In this document: positions 49,001-57,983 of the stretch, in pieces
How the letters are laid out: each line of letters begins with the position of its first letter
Numbering within the stretch: the first letter of the stretch is position 1
DNA from: Alkalicoccus sp.
GTDB taxonomy: Bacteria; Bacillota; Bacilli; Bacillales; Salisediminibacteriaceae
DNA: 64,000 nt
NCBI GenBank assembly: GCA_007692495.1
Contig: REBZ01000093.1
Span: 1 to 64,000 of the forward strand
Direction: 5' to 3'
Notes under the pieces: model-generated
Told to the model about the DNA's origin: nothing
What the model saw: only the letters and a program-made list of their open reading frames with translations
Database searches by the model: none
Translations under genes and position numbers: made by a program

Positions 49001-49030
49001 ACAAACAGAAAAAGGGTGACAAGGTCACCC
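49001..49030 (-). terminator. lepA terminator
   Basis: GGGTGAC (49014-49020) pairs with GTCACCC (49024-49030) and is followed on the minus strand by TTTTTCTGTTTG, between lepA and hemW. Confidence 0.8.
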
Positions 49031-49041
49031 CTCTTTTCTGT

Positions 49042-50868
49042 TTACTTATTCTCATCCATGCTGAGAACGGACATAAAAGCTTCCTGGGGAACTTCTACGT
49101 TCCCGACACTCTTCATCCGCTTCTTTCCTTCTTTCTGCTTCTCCAGAAGCTTCCTCTTACGGGAGATGTCTCCCCCGTAACATTTGGCAAGCACGTTTTT
49201 ACGCATCGCCTTAATTGTGGAGCGGGCGATAATTTTTTGACCGATACTGGCCTGTACAGGCACTTCAAACTGCTGTCTCGGTATAAGATTTTTCAGTTTT
49301 TCAGCAATAATTTTCCCGCGGTCATAAGCGGAATCCCGGTGAACGATGATAGACAGCGCATCCACCTTTTCACCGTTCAGTAGGATATCCATTTTTACGA
49401 GATTGCTTTCTTTATAGCCGATCAGTTCATAGTCAAAAGAAGCATAGCCTTTCGTGTTCGATTTGAGCGCGTCGAAAAAGTCATACACAATTTCTGAAAG
49501 TGGAATTTCGTAGACGATGTTCACTCTGTTCTCATCCAAGTATTTCATATCCAGATAGTCTCCGCGCTTTCGCTGGCACAGTTCCATAACTGGTCCAACA
49601 TATTCGTTCGGCACCATTACCTCCGCTTTTACATAAGGCTCGCGTACGTGGTCCACCTGCTGCGCATCCGGCATTTCCGAAGGATTGTCAATTTCGATGA
49701 CTTCTCCATCGGTTTTAGTTACTTCGTAAATAACACTCGGAGCCGTAGTAATAAGGTCGATACCAAATTCCCTTTCGATACGTTCCTGAATAATTTCCAT
49801 ATGCAGAAGTCCTAGAAATCCGCATCGGAAACCAAAGCCAAGCGCCTGGGATGTTTCAGCTTCGAATTGAAGAGAAGAGTCGTTCAGCTCCAGTTTTTCC
49901 AGTGCCTCCCGCAGATCCGTATAATTGTTTGTATCTACAGGATAAAGCCCGCAGAAAACCATAGGATTAAGCTTCCTGTAGCCGGGCATCGGCTCAGCAG
50001 TAGGTTTCGCAGCATGAGTTACTGTATCACCGACCTGACTGTCCCCTACATTTTTTATGGAGGCAATCATGTATCCTACATCCCCAACAGTGAGCTCTTC
50101 TTTAGGAACCGGTTTAGGGGTGAAAACACCGATTTCCTGCACTTCGAACTGCTTGTCGTTGGCCATCATCTTAATTTTCTCCCCTGGTTTCACGGTACCT
50201 TCCATAATGCGGATGTATACGATAACCCCTCTGTATGGATCGTACAGTGAGTCAAAGATCATCGCCTTAAGCGGCGCTTCCGGGTCACCGGATGGTGCGG
50301 GCACTTTTTTCACTACCGCTTCAAGAATCTCATCGATACCGATGCCTGCTTTAGCAGAAGCAGGAATGCAGTCTTCCCCTGGAAGTCCGATGACATCTTC
50401 CACTTCTTTACGTACTCTGTCAGGCTCTGCACTCGGAAGATCAATTTTATTAATTACCGGCAGTATTTCCAAATCGTTATCCAGCGCTAAGTATACATTT
50501 GCGAGCGTCTGCGCCTCGATACCCTGGGCAGCGTCAACTATCAAAAGGGCTCCTTCACACGCTGCAAGGCTGCGGGATACTTCATAGGCAAAATCGACAT
50601 GACCCGGGGTATCAATCAGATGAAAAATATATTCCTTTCCGTCTTCCGCTTTATACAGCAGCTGTACGGCATTGAGCTTAATCGTAATGCCTCTTTCCCT
50701 CTCCAGATCCATAGCATCCAGCATCTGATCCTGCATTTCTCTTGAGGTAAGCGCACTCGTTTTTTCCAAAATACGGTCTGCCAATGTGGATTTACCGTGG
50801 TCAATGTGGGCGATGATAGAAAAGTTTCTTATTCTGTCCCGCCTGTTAATTCGATCTTCTGGTTTCAT
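49042..50868 (-). CDS. lepA: Elongation factor 4 (LepA)
   Basis: The 608-residue ribosome-bound GTPase is thought to back-translocate stalled ribosomes or aid 30S assembly. The G domain begins [20 protein letters not shown] near residue 14, with DTPGHVDF and NKIDLP. The unique C-terminal domain ends with the basic [26 protein letters not shown] region split across 545-570. Two ATGs are possible, 50874 and 50868, behind TAGGAG; upstream codons to 50946 cover the promoter and are not used. Transcribed alone, divergent from rpsT. Confidence 0.96.
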   Translation of the reverse strand: MKPEDRINRRDRIRNFSIIAHIDHGKSTLADRILEKTSALTSREMQDQMLDAMDLERERGITIKLNAVQLLYKAEDGKEYIFHLIDTPGHVDFAYEVSRSLAACEGALLIVDAAQGIEAQTLANVYLALDNDLEILPVINKIDLPSAEPDRVRKEVEDVIGLPGEDCIPASAKAGIGIDEILEAVVKKVPAPSGDPEAPLKAMIFDSLYDPYRGVIVYIRIMEGTVKPGEKIKMMANDKQFEVQEIGVFTPKPVPKEELTVGDVGYMIASIKNVGDSQVGDTVTHAAKPTAEPMPGYRKLNPMVFCGLYPVDTNNYTDLREALEKLELNDSSLQFEAETSQALGFGFRCGFLGLLHMEIIQERIEREFGIDLITTAPSVIYEVTKTDGEVIEIDNPSEMPDAQQVDHVREPYVKAEVMVPNEYVGPVMELCQRKRGDYLDMKYLDENRVNIVYEIPLSEIVYDFFDALKSNTKGYASFDYELIGYKESNLVKMDILLNGEKVDALSIIVHRDSAYDRGKIIAEKLKNLIPRQQFEVPVQASIGQKIIARSTIKAMRKNVLAKCYGGDISRKRKLLEKQKEGKKRMKSVGNVEVPQEAFMSVLSMDENK

Positions 50869-50916
50869 AATCATATCACTCCTACTTCCTGCTTCCGTGC
50901 AATAACACTGCTTTCT

Positions 50917-50946
50917 ATTATAACAAGAATAAAAGCTCTTGTTCAA
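50917..50946 (-). promoter_or_regulatory. lepA promoter
   Basis: On the minus strand TTGAAC (50946-50941), 18-base spacer, TATAAT (50922-50917). It nearly abuts the divergent rpsT promoter. Confidence 0.8.
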
Positions 50947-50953
50947 TTATTGT

Positions 50954-51009
50954 TTGCACAGGCTCCTGAGTAAAATTATATTGCTTTTTAAATTTGCATT
51001 TGATAAAAT
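50954..51009 (+). promoter_or_regulatory. Tandem promoters of rpsT
   Basis: Two candidates: TTGCAC (50954-50959), 17 bases, TATATT (50977-50982); and TTGCTT (50981-50986), 17 bases, TAAAAT (51004-51009). Both suit a ribosomal protein gene starting at 51066. Confidence 0.6.
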
Positions 51010-51065
51010 CTCTATTGTTGCAATTATTGAGAAACGGTAACGTTGCATCAGAGGAGGTGAAGCAG

Positions 51066-51332
51066 TTGGCAAACATTAAATCCGCTAAAAAGCGTGTCGT
51101 CGTTAACGAACTGGCCCGCGCACGTAATAATGCGTTCAAATCCGACCTTCGTTCTACAATGAAAGGCTTTTATGCAAAAGCTGAAGAACAGGAAGTTGAA
51201 AAAGCACAGGAACTTTTCGTCAGCGCTACTAAAAAGCTGGATAAGGCCGTAGGTAAAGGCCTACTTCAGCGTAATGCCGCAGACCGACGCAAGTCGCGCC
51301 TGCAGAAGCGTCTGAACGAAATTACTGCATAA
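51066..51332 (+). CDS. rpsT: 30S ribosomal protein S20
   Basis: The 88-residue basic helical protein binds 16S rRNA early in 30S assembly. It begins ANIKSAKKRVVVNELARARN after a TTG start at 51066, with AGGAGGTGA upstream; the non-ATG start is common in rpsT and allows translational autocontrol. The C-terminus NAADRRKSRLQKRLNEI is typical. Divergent from lepA: the B. subtilis genes gpr, spoIIP and yqxA, which lie between these two, are absent. Confidence 0.97.
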   Translation: MANIKSAKKRVVVNELARARNNAFKSDLRSTMKGFYAKAEEQEVEKAQELFVSATKKLDKAVGKGLLQRNAADRRKSRLQKRLNEITA

Positions 51333-51348
51333 TTTCTTTAAAGCAGAA

Positions 51349-51391
51349 AAAGCTGTACAAAGGTGATAATTCACCTTTGTACAGCTTTTTT
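51349..51391 (+). terminator. rpsT terminator
   Basis: A perfect 18-base stem (51349-51366 and 51371-51388) with loop TAAT is followed by TTT. Confidence 0.92.
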
Positions 51392-51461
51392 CAGCTTATT
51401 GATTAAGTTATCGGTGCAGAATCTTTATTCCAGTCAGTATTTAAGCTCCCTTTCTTGGTGG

Positions 51462-51565
51462 AAGCCTGAGCACGGGGCTGGTCTTCTACTGTTTGGCCTG
51501 CGCTCTGGTCTGACCGTGCTCCATCCCACCGGCCTCTCCGCCATTACGGAGGGAAGCCATTTCCT
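51462..51565 (-). repeat. Diverged intergenic repeat, copy B
   Basis: The minus strand of this segment shares ordered blocks with 478-600 (see copy A), including CCGGTGGGAT, GAGC, CAAACAG and AGCCCC. It occupies most of the gene-free stretch between rpsT and holA (51392-51650). No open frame with a binding site is found in that stretch. Confidence 0.55.
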
Positions 51566-51650
51566 TTTCAAAGAAAACGGCTTCATTAAGGGAATTTTTC
51601 ATGGAAAAAAATTTCTTCCTATCCCCTCTGCAGCAGCCGCTGCTTCTTTT

Positions 51651-52688
51651 CTACGTCCGTCTCTGTACTGCCCGGCTTCTTGCCAGCAGAAACATTTCTA
51701 CTCCCAGCTCTTCGCTCACTTTTCCTGTTTTAATCCGGTAGTCCAGGTCTGCAAGATCATCGAGCAGCTGCAGAAGCGTTTCTGCCTGAAAACTGCGGGA
51801 CTGTTTTGCAGCAAGTTTTACAGCAAAAGGATGGAGCTTCAGGCGTGAGGCAATCATCTTTTCGCCATAGCCCTGCTGCGCAAGCTGCTTAACTTGATAA
51901 AGTATGCGGAACTGGCGCACCATAAGCGCCAGAATTTTCAGGGGAGCTTCTTTTTGCTTTATTAAATCTCTGTATATACGCATCGATGAAGCTACATCAG
52001 CTTTTACTACATAATCGACCAGTGCAAATATGTCCTGTTCGAGAGACCGGGTAACGAGCTCATTTACCGCTTCTTCATAAATGACCCCGCTGCTTCCGGC
52101 ATGCACAGCCAGCTTGTTCATTTCAGAAGTCAGCATCAGCAGATTGTCTCCGGCGAGTGTCAGCAGTCTTTCCTTCGCACGGTCATCGATCGAAACTTTC
52201 AGTTCGAAAGCTTTTTCGTCCAGCCATTTTCGCAGTTCTCCGCTCTGAAGAGGCTTGGCTTCGAGTATCCGGCCATTTTTACGAAGCTGTTTCACTAATT
52301 TTTTCCGCTCATCCAGTTTTTCATAAGGAGCTGAAACAATCATTATTGTTTCTTCAGGGAGATTTTCCGTATAGGCAGCCAGCTTAGCTGTGTCGTGGTC
52401 CATTTTTTCCCTGCTTTTTTGAGCAGTGAGAAAATAAGCATCCTTGACGATAACTACTTTCCTTCCCCCCATGAAAGGAAACGTGTAGGCCTCTTCCACT
52501 GCAAGGTCCACAGGCTGCTCCGTCATGTCGAAGCGGAGCAGGTTCATCTCCTGCTCTTCAGGGGAGAGGGCGCTGTTTGTCAGCCTTTGAATTAAATCCT
52601 CCATCAGATAGGTTTCCGTCCCATACATCAGGTACAGTGGACCCATATCTCCTTTTTTCACTTCTTTCAGCCGTTCTAAATAGGACAT
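51651..52688 (-). CDS. holA: DNA polymerase III delta subunit
   Basis: The 345-residue subunit opens the sliding clamp within the clamp loader. It begins SYLERLKEVKKGDMGPLYLMYGTETYLMEDLI over residues 2-33, showing the degenerate nucleotide-binding fold without a true Walker A, as is usual for delta. The C-terminal helical collar domain (about 215-345) has SFQAETLLQLLDDLADLDYRIKTG-like ends. Start ATG follows GGAGGGAAATAT. In B. subtilis (yqeN) it is next to yqzM and comEC, as here. Confidence 0.94.
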   Translation of the reverse strand: MSYLERLKEVKKGDMGPLYLMYGTETYLMEDLIQRLTNSALSPEEQEMNLLRFDMTEQPVDLAVEEAYTFPFMGGRKVVIVKDAYFLTAQKSREKMDHDTAKLAAYTENLPEETIMIVSAPYEKLDERKKLVKQLRKNGRILEAKPLQSGELRKWLDEKAFELKVSIDDRAKERLLTLAGDNLLMLTSEMNKLAVHAGSSGVIYEEAVNELVTRSLEQDIFALVDYVVKADVASSMRIYRDLIKQKEAPLKILALMVRQFRILYQVKQLAQQGYGEKMIASRLKLHPFAVKLAAKQSRSFQAETLLQLLDDLADLDYRIKTGKVSEELGVEMFLLARSRAVQRRT

Positions 52689-52838
52689 ATATTTCCCTCC
52701 ATGTTTTGCTTTCTATATATTATCACACTTGTTTTTACTCCATCACACAAAAAAATTTACGCTGTTTTACATTTTTATATTCCTCTATGGATTTTTCTTT
52801 AATTTTCGCTTATACTTTTTATGACAGGAGGGATACGT

Positions 52839-52970
52839 ATGAACGAGTTCGAAAAAGACGTGCAGTCGAACCGCAACGATGCGATTGATAGTGGGATCGG
52901 CTTTGTCGTTTCCTTTGTTTTCTTTATGATTATTTTCTCTATCGGTCATATTGTAGACCTGTTTTTTTAA
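52839..52970 (+). CDS. yqzM: Small membrane protein YqzM
   Basis: A 43-codon gene: the product starts MNEFEKDVQSNRNDAIDSG and continues into one hydrophobic helix (about 20-43) ending in Phe-Phe. The first 19 residues closely resemble B. subtilis YqzM, which has the same size and the same neighbours (holA and comEC). The ATG follows CAGGAGGGATAC. A TATACT sequence lies about 30 bases upstream. Function is unknown. It is followed by a strong bidirectional terminator. Confidence 0.9.
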   Translation: MNEFEKDVQSNRNDAIDSGIGFVVSFVFFMIIFSIGHIVDLFF

Positions 52971-52982
52971 GAGCTTACGCAG

Positions 52983-53032
52983 AAAGGCTGCCCCGAATCG
53001 ATTATTATCGGCTTCGGGGCAGCCTTTTTTTT
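52983..53032. terminator. Bidirectional terminator yqzM / comEC
   Basis: A perfect 15-base stem (52983-52997 and 53013-53027) with a 15-base loop, followed by a run of T on the plus strand. Confidence 0.92.
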
Positions 53033-53059
53033 ACTCCGTCTTCTCAGAAGTAAAAAGGT

Positions 53060-55297
53060 TCAACTGCCTTCCTTATCATGGAAAAAAGACAGGGTCTCCA
53101 ATACTCCCTCTTTTACTTTCATCGTTACAGTGCCGTGGAGATTCGTTTGATATACTGTAATTCCATTCGATTCCAGCCGTTCCACCACCTCTTCATGGGG
53201 ATGGCCGAAGCGGTTATCCACCCCCGCCTGAATCACAGCTGTGTCCGGAGCCGAGGCGTTCAGAAATGTTTCAGTTGAAGAGGTTCTGCTTCCATGATGT
53301 GCCACTTTCAGCACGTCGGTCTTTAAAAGCTCCGGATGCTTTCCGAGTTCCTTTTCTGCCGCCTCTTCTATGTCTCCCGTAAATAAAAAAGTGACTTCTT
53401 CCAGCTCTGCTTTTAAAACGATAGACCGGTCATTTTCACTCCAGTTTTCACTATTGGTCGGATGAAGAATGTGGAATCGGCTGTTTCCTGTTTCCCACCT
53501 TTCGCCTCTGCCGGCAAAATACAGTGGTATGTCATTCTCCTCGAGACAGGCGAAAGCTTCCGTTACAATTTCCGGTACCGTTTCGGAAACCGGATAAATA
53601 ACCTGACCAATGGAAATCCTGCTGCTCAGATAGCATATTTCACCCATATGATCAGCGTGTCCGTGGGAAATAATCAAAGCATCTATTTTATCGATCCCCC
53701 TTCCTCTCAAAAACGGCAGAACAACCTGCTTTCCCGGCCCGTTGCGGGATAACTCCATTCCTTCTTCTGTGTACTTCACGAGTCCGCCTGTATCAATCAT
53801 ATATACTGCTTCTCTCCCCGGCAGTTCAATTACAGAAGCATCCCCCTGACCAACATCAAGAAAGTGAATGTAGGCATGTTTATCCAAAACAGGAAGCAGC
53901 GTGGGTACGAGAAGCATGAGAGCTGATAAAAGAGCAGCCGCAGCCCATTTTTTTCTTTTGTCCCAGATGATAAATCCTATCAATATAAAAGTGTACCAGA
54001 TGATAATAAATACAGGCAGTGGTTTTCCGGATGTAATCAGGTGGCCCGGGAAAAATTCCAACATATCCAGCCACTGATGAAGAATATACATACACGTTTC
54101 CACCCGGGAAAAAACCCACTCTGCTCCCCACGGAAAACCAGGCTCAATAAAAACGCCGGCAAACGAAAGCGGCAGAACAATAAACGAAATAACTGGAATA
54201 AACAGGGCATTGGCAGCAAACGTCATAAGTGATATGGAATAAAAATAATAAATGATAAGAGGCAGCGATACGAGCTGGGCTGCAAATGTTACTTTCATCA
54301 TTAATGAAAAACCGTGTCCCTTCAAAATCCCCGTAGATAAAATCAACCCTGCCGAAGTAACAAAAGAAAGCTGAAAGCCTATATGGTAAATAACAGAAGG
54401 CTGCATTAATACGTATAAAATACCTGTCACACTATATATTTCAAGAAGAGGTATCTTCTTTTTACTTAAGAGAAAAATCAGGGCGAGCATTGTCATGGTA
54501 CCTGCCCTTATTACTGATGGTGCCGCGCCTGCATAAACAATGTACAGAGGCATGAGTAAAAAAAGAATGACAGCTGCCGTCTCCCTCGTTATCCCGATTC
54601 TCACCAGCAAAAGCCAGACCCCTGCCGTAATAAGGCCTACGTGCAGCCCGGAAACTGCAAGAAGGTGAATGACACCAAGCAGCTGATATTGATTGATTCT
54701 TTCCTCTTCTATAAAACTCCGCTCTCCAAAAACAAGGGCTGCTGCAAGTGCACCTCCCGGACCCATCCCCCCTACACGGTGAAGCTGCTCAAAACGTCTG
54801 TCGAAAAATTCTGTCCTTAAGCTCCTTTCTCCCGGACACTCCACTTTATCGGCAAAAATCTGCCAGGATATATTTTGCCTCAGCAGATAATTTTTATAAT
54901 CAAACTGGAAAGGACTTCTTGCTTCCTCCGGTTTAATAAGCGTTCCATAGACAAGGCACTTATCCCCTGCGCCGGGGCGTTCAGCAGTATAGACAGTAAT
55001 CTGGTCCTGTTCTTCTGTTCGGAGGGTGAAACGGTACCCTTCCCCGGACACCTCTGAACTGCCGGCTGTTCCTTCCACGTATTCTTCTTCTCCCGAGAGA
55101 TCACTTGAAGATTCATCAAAGGAGGGAGCGAAAAATACTCCCACCAGAAACGCTGCACCCACCGCTGCTTTCCGGGGGACCCGTAAAAAAACAGCCAGAG
55201 CGGCCGCTGCTGCACCGATTCTCCATTCTATATTCGTTCCGGAGGCAGCAGCCATCCCGCAGAGCAGAGAAATGAAAATATAAAAAAACGGATACAC
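53060..55297 (-). CDS. comEC: DNA uptake channel ComEC
   Basis: The 745-residue polytopic membrane protein forms the transformation DNA channel. An N-terminal OB-like domain (about 60-165) is followed by the Competence domain with many membrane helices (about 210-465; VIHLLAVSGLHVGLI near 207) and a C-terminal metallo-beta-lactamase-like domain with HFLDVGQGDASVI and ISHGHADHMGE near 530, probably a nuclease. The start is GTG after AGGAG; both are enclosed in a 15-bp hairpin (55288-55343). It is last in comEA-comEB-comEC. Confidence 0.96.
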   Translation of the reverse strand: MYPFFYIFISLLCGMAAASGTNIEWRIGAAAAALAVFLRVPRKAAVGAAFLVGVFFAPSFDESSSDLSGEEEYVEGTAGSSEVSGEGYRFTLRTEEQDQITVYTAERPGAGDKCLVYGTLIKPEEARSPFQFDYKNYLLRQNISWQIFADKVECPGERSLRTEFFDRRFEQLHRVGGMGPGGALAAALVFGERSFIEEERINQYQLLGVIHLLAVSGLHVGLITAGVWLLLVRIGITRETAAVILFLLMPLYIVYAGAAPSVIRAGTMTMLALIFLLSKKKIPLLEIYSVTGILYVLMQPSVIYHIGFQLSFVTSAGLILSTGILKGHGFSLMMKVTFAAQLVSLPLIIYYFYSISLMTFAANALFIPVISFIVLPLSFAGVFIEPGFPWGAEWVFSRVETCMYILHQWLDMLEFFPGHLITSGKPLPVFIIIWYTFILIGFIIWDKRKKWAAAALLSALMLLVPTLLPVLDKHAYIHFLDVGQGDASVIELPGREAVYMIDTGGLVKYTEEGMELSRNGPGKQVVLPFLRGRGIDKIDALIISHGHADHMGEICYLSSRISIGQVIYPVSETVPEIVTEAFACLEENDIPLYFAGRGERWETGNSRFHILHPTNSENWSENDRSIVLKAELEEVTFLFTGDIEEAAEKELGKHPELLKTDVLKVAHHGSRTSSTETFLNASAPDTAVIQAGVDNRFGHPHEEVVERLESNGITVYQTNLHGTVTMKVKEGVLETLSFFHDKEGS

Positions 55298-55343
55298 GGC
55301 GCTGCTCCTCTCCTGTTAAAAAAGCACTGCGCCGTATATCCGT
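55288..55343 (-). promoter_or_regulatory. Hairpin enclosing the comEC start
   Basis: On the minus strand the arm 55343-55329 can pair along all 15 bases (one G-U) with 55302-55288. The loop contains TTTTTT and the ribosome binding site GGAGAGGAG; the start codon GTG is in the 3' arm. Such a structure should hide the start codon. No coding need explains the pairing, because the 5' arm is untranslated. Confidence 0.65.
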
Positions 55344-55374
55344 TCCGCGAAAATGTCTTTTGAATTCTGCTTAT

Positions 55375-55944
55375 TTACATCGGTTGTGTAAAAAGTGAAT
55401 TCGCTTTGTTTCTCATGTCCTGCAATTCCGCTTCCGAAAGCCCTTTTTCTTCGAGTTTTCCGAGCAGTTCTGCTGTAAAGGCGAGTTTTTCTTTGTTTTT
55501 TGTATCAAGTATCATTTCTTCCAGTTCCACCTGAGCTACTTCAACACCTGCTTCTTCAAATAAGTTTTCAGCAAACGGATGATTTTTATAGTCCGCTGCA
55601 TAATACATTCTCTTAATTCCTGCCTGAATAATCGCTTTACAGCAGTTGAGGCAGGGAAAATGCGTAACGTAAATTTCTGCTCCTTCCGATGCTACACCAA
55701 ACTTTGCACATTGGATTATCGCATTAATTTCTGCATGGATCGTCCTTACACAATGATTATCAACAACATAGCATCCATCCTCCGAGCAGTGGCTGCCCCC
55801 GGAGATCGAGCCGTTATACCCTCCGGCAATAATCCGTTTCTCTCTTACTATCGTCGCCCCGACCATCAGTCTTGTACACGTGCTTCTTAATGCAAGCAGA
55901 TGACTCTGAGCCATAAAATACTGATTCCAGGAAATGCGTTCCAT
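55375..55944 (-). CDS. comEB: dCMP deaminase ComEB
   Basis: The 189-residue zinc enzyme deaminates dCMP to dUMP, feeding thymidylate synthesis. The zinc site has His70-Ala-Glu72 and Cys98/Cys101 in FPCLNC; GYNGSISGG near 42 is the nucleotide-binding loop. A C-terminal extension (about 145-189) is helical and charged. Although it lies in the comE operon, ComEB is not needed for DNA uptake in B. subtilis. ATG follows AAGGGGGAG. Confidence 0.94.
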   Translation of the reverse strand: MERISWNQYFMAQSHLLALRSTCTRLMVGATIVREKRIIAGGYNGSISGGSHCSEDGCYVVDNHCVRTIHAEINAIIQCAKFGVASEGAEIYVTHFPCLNCCKAIIQAGIKRMYYAADYKNHPFAENLFEEAGVEVAQVELEEMILDTKNKEKLAFTAELLGKLEEKGLSEAELQDMRNKANSLFTQPM

Positions 55945-56056
55945 ATCGTTCTCCCCCTTATGATGTCTTTCATCAGTTTAGGGAAAAATATATCCTTTCG
56001 TCAACTTATTGTTTCTGAAGTTTTTGACAAGGAAGAAACAATAAGACGCAAACGGT

Positions 56057-56668
56057 TTAGTAAGGCGCCAGATGCTCCCTCAACGTCTCGAGTGTTTTCT
56101 CCCCGATTCCGGGTACGTTAATTAAATCATCCACCTGCTGGAACGGACCGGACTCCTCCCTGTAGCTGATAATTGCTTCAGCTTTTGCCGGACCTATTCC
56201 CGGAAGCGTTTCCCACTCCGCCTGTTCCGCCAGGTTCATGTTCAGTCTGGTATCGTCTGTCCCGACCGGCTCCCCGCCTTCCACATGCTCTTCAGAAGTA
56301 CTGACCGCCGGAACGTTTATCACCATTTCATCAAATGCACGCTGAGCAAGATTCACTCCTGCTATATCCGCTTCCTCTGTGAGACCCCCCGCCTCCTCTA
56401 TAACCTGTTCCACACGCTGGCCCTCCTGCATTTTATATACTCCGGGATGTACCACCTCTCCTTTGATATCCACTTTTATATCCCCCTGCTCCGTTAAGAC
56501 CGCTTCGTCCTCCTGAGGCCCTTCTGCCGCTGTTTCAGTGAGAGGGCTGTCTGCTTCGGAATGATGCAGCGTATAAAAAATTATCAGAAGCAGTCCTGCA
56601 GCGCCTCCTGCAACTTTTATCAGCAGACTCCGGTCTACTCTTTTCAGCCAGAATTTCAAATTCTCCAT
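56057..56668 (-). CDS. comEA: Competence DNA receptor ComEA
   Basis: The 203-residue protein has a single N-terminal transmembrane helix (about 17-35), an acidic linker, an SLBB-like domain (about 68-120, KVDIKGEVVHPGVYKMQEGQ) and a C-terminal double helix-hairpin-helix (about 140-203, LNMNLAEQAEWETLPGIGPAKAEAI), which binds double-stranded DNA at the membrane surface and hands it to ComEC. The divergent comER that adjoins comEA in B. subtilis is missing; 56669-56751 holds no gene. Confidence 0.95.
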   Translation of the reverse strand: MENLKFWLKRVDRSLLIKVAGGAAGLLLIIFYTLHHSEADSPLTETAAEGPQEDEAVLTEQGDIKVDIKGEVVHPGVYKMQEGQRVEQVIEEAGGLTEEADIAGVNLAQRAFDEMVINVPAVSTSEEHVEGGEPVGTDDTRLNMNLAEQAEWETLPGIGPAKAEAIISYREESGPFQQVDDLINVPGIGEKTLETLREHLAPY

Positions 56669-56751
56669 TTTTCACCTCTTTTACATTTTATTTATACTGA
56701 ATTAATGAGTGTAAACAGCCGGCCACTTGCTGGAAAGATTGCTTCCGCACA

Positions 56752-56788
56752 TAAAAAAATCCACCCGGCCTGTCATCGGCGGGTGGAT
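56752..56788 (-). terminator. Terminator of the yqeG-yqeM operon
   Basis: A 9-base stem (56759-56767 and 56780-56788) is followed on the minus strand by seven T. It lies about 90 bases after yqeM. Confidence 0.8.
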
Positions 56789-56880
56789 ACGTAGTTATCA
56801 GGTTCTGTTAAGGTGTACCGCATGAGGCGGTAATTATAAGAGTGTTTCTATATTATAAGAAATAAACGGAAAAATATCCA

Positions 56881-57606
56881 CTATTTTTTTACAGCTTTAA
56901 AAAAGTAACGGTCATCCTCGGGACCAGGGTTCTTTTTCCCGAAATCTCCTGAAAGTTCAATTTTATAAAAACCGGCTGATTCCAGCCACTCTTTGTAACG
57001 GGAAGGCTCAAAGGTCCTCTGGTACAGTTCTTCATCATACCTTTCATAGCTGCCATTTTCCTTTTTTAGAAAAAAAGTAAGGATATGGTGTACGCTCATT
57101 GGTTCTTCACCAGGTTCACAGTACCACATGTACGTGAGGTTGTCCCGGTCTTCCCCGTAAAGCTGCTCAAAAAATTCATTTTCCATTTTGTGAACAGAAT
57201 GTACATCAAACAGGAAGACCCCCCCCTGTTTTAAACTGGCTGCTGCCTGCTGAAAGGTTTTTTGAACTTCCTCCCCGGAGGAAAGGTAGTTTAATCCGTC
57301 ACAGAACAGCGTAACCGCATCCATGTTTTCAAATCCATTTAATTCTGTCATGTTCTGCTCATAAAAAGAAATTCCGCTTCCTTCCGCCCAGGCTTTCTGA
57401 TCGGCTTCCGCAAGCATTTCTCCTGAAATATCCACACCGTGGGCTTTAAAACCTTCTTTTTCAAGCAGAAGCGTAAAAGATCCGGTACCACAGGCCGTAT
57501 CAACTATTTCCGCTCCGTCCGGGACATTCTTTTTCGTATATTCGAGCCATTTCCTGTAAGGGATTTCCTCCATCAGCTCGTCATATAGTGAAGCAAAGTG
57601 GCGCAT
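56881..57606 (-). CDS. yqeM: SAM-dependent methyltransferase YqeM
   Basis: The 241-residue cytoplasmic class I methyltransferase has motif I VDTACGTGSFTLLLEKEG near 36, HGVDISGEML near 57 and motif IV-like VTLFCDGLNYL near 99. The substrate is unknown. It is the last gene of the operon and starts ATGCGCCACTTTGCTTC after CCGTGGAAGGAGACC. Its place after rsfS is the same as in B. subtilis. Confidence 0.92.
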   Translation of the reverse strand: MRHFASLYDELMEEIPYRKWLEYTKKNVPDGAEIVDTACGTGSFTLLLEKEGFKAHGVDISGEMLAEADQKAWAEGSGISFYEQNMTELNGFENMDAVTLFCDGLNYLSSGEEVQKTFQQAAASLKQGGVFLFDVHSVHKMENEFFEQLYGEDRDNLTYMWYCEPGEEPMSVHHILTFFLKKENGSYERYDEELYQRTFEPSRYKEWLESAGFYKIELSGDFGKKNPGPEDDRYFFKAVKK

Positions 57607-57625
57607 AACTGGTCTCCTTCCACGG

Positions 57626-57979
57626 TTACCTTAAAACTTCCTCTGAACTGCTCACCGGGGCATCACCCCAGAGTTTTTCAAGCTGGTAGTAGTCACGATC
57701 TTCTTTATGGAACACGTGGACGATGACATCCCCAAGATCGATAAGCACCCATCTTGCTTCCTTCAGTCCTTCCATGCGGTTGATTTCGACACCGGCTTCA
57801 GCTGCTTTATGCTTAATTTCATTGGCGATTGCCTCAACCTGTGTTTCAGAGTTTCCGTGACAGATCACAAAAAAATCGGCAATCGAAGAAAGCTGATCCA
57901 TTTCCAGTGTAATTATATCCCTTGCATTCTTTTCGTCGGCAGCACGTACCGTTAAATCCAGCAGATCTTTATTTTTCAT
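57626..57979 (-). CDS. rsfS: Ribosome silencing factor RsfS
   Basis: The 117-residue protein binds ribosomal protein uL14 and blocks subunit joining when nutrients are scarce. Family motifs: ADFFVICHGNSETQV near 34, MEGLKEARWVLIDLGDVIVHVF at 68-89 split over its core, and YYQLEKLWGDAP near 95. I placed the start at ATG 57979, four bases after the yqeK stop, matching the family N-terminus; the frame continues upstream inside yqeK. AAAGGA lies 11-12 bases before, a loose spacing. Confidence 0.94.
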   Translation of the reverse strand: MKNKDLLDLTVRAADEKNARDIITLEMDQLSSIADFFVICHGNSETQVEAIANEIKHKAAEAGVEINRMEGLKEARWVLIDLGDVIVHVFHKEDRDYYQLEKLWGDAPVSSSEEVLR

Positions 57980-57983
57980 TAAT

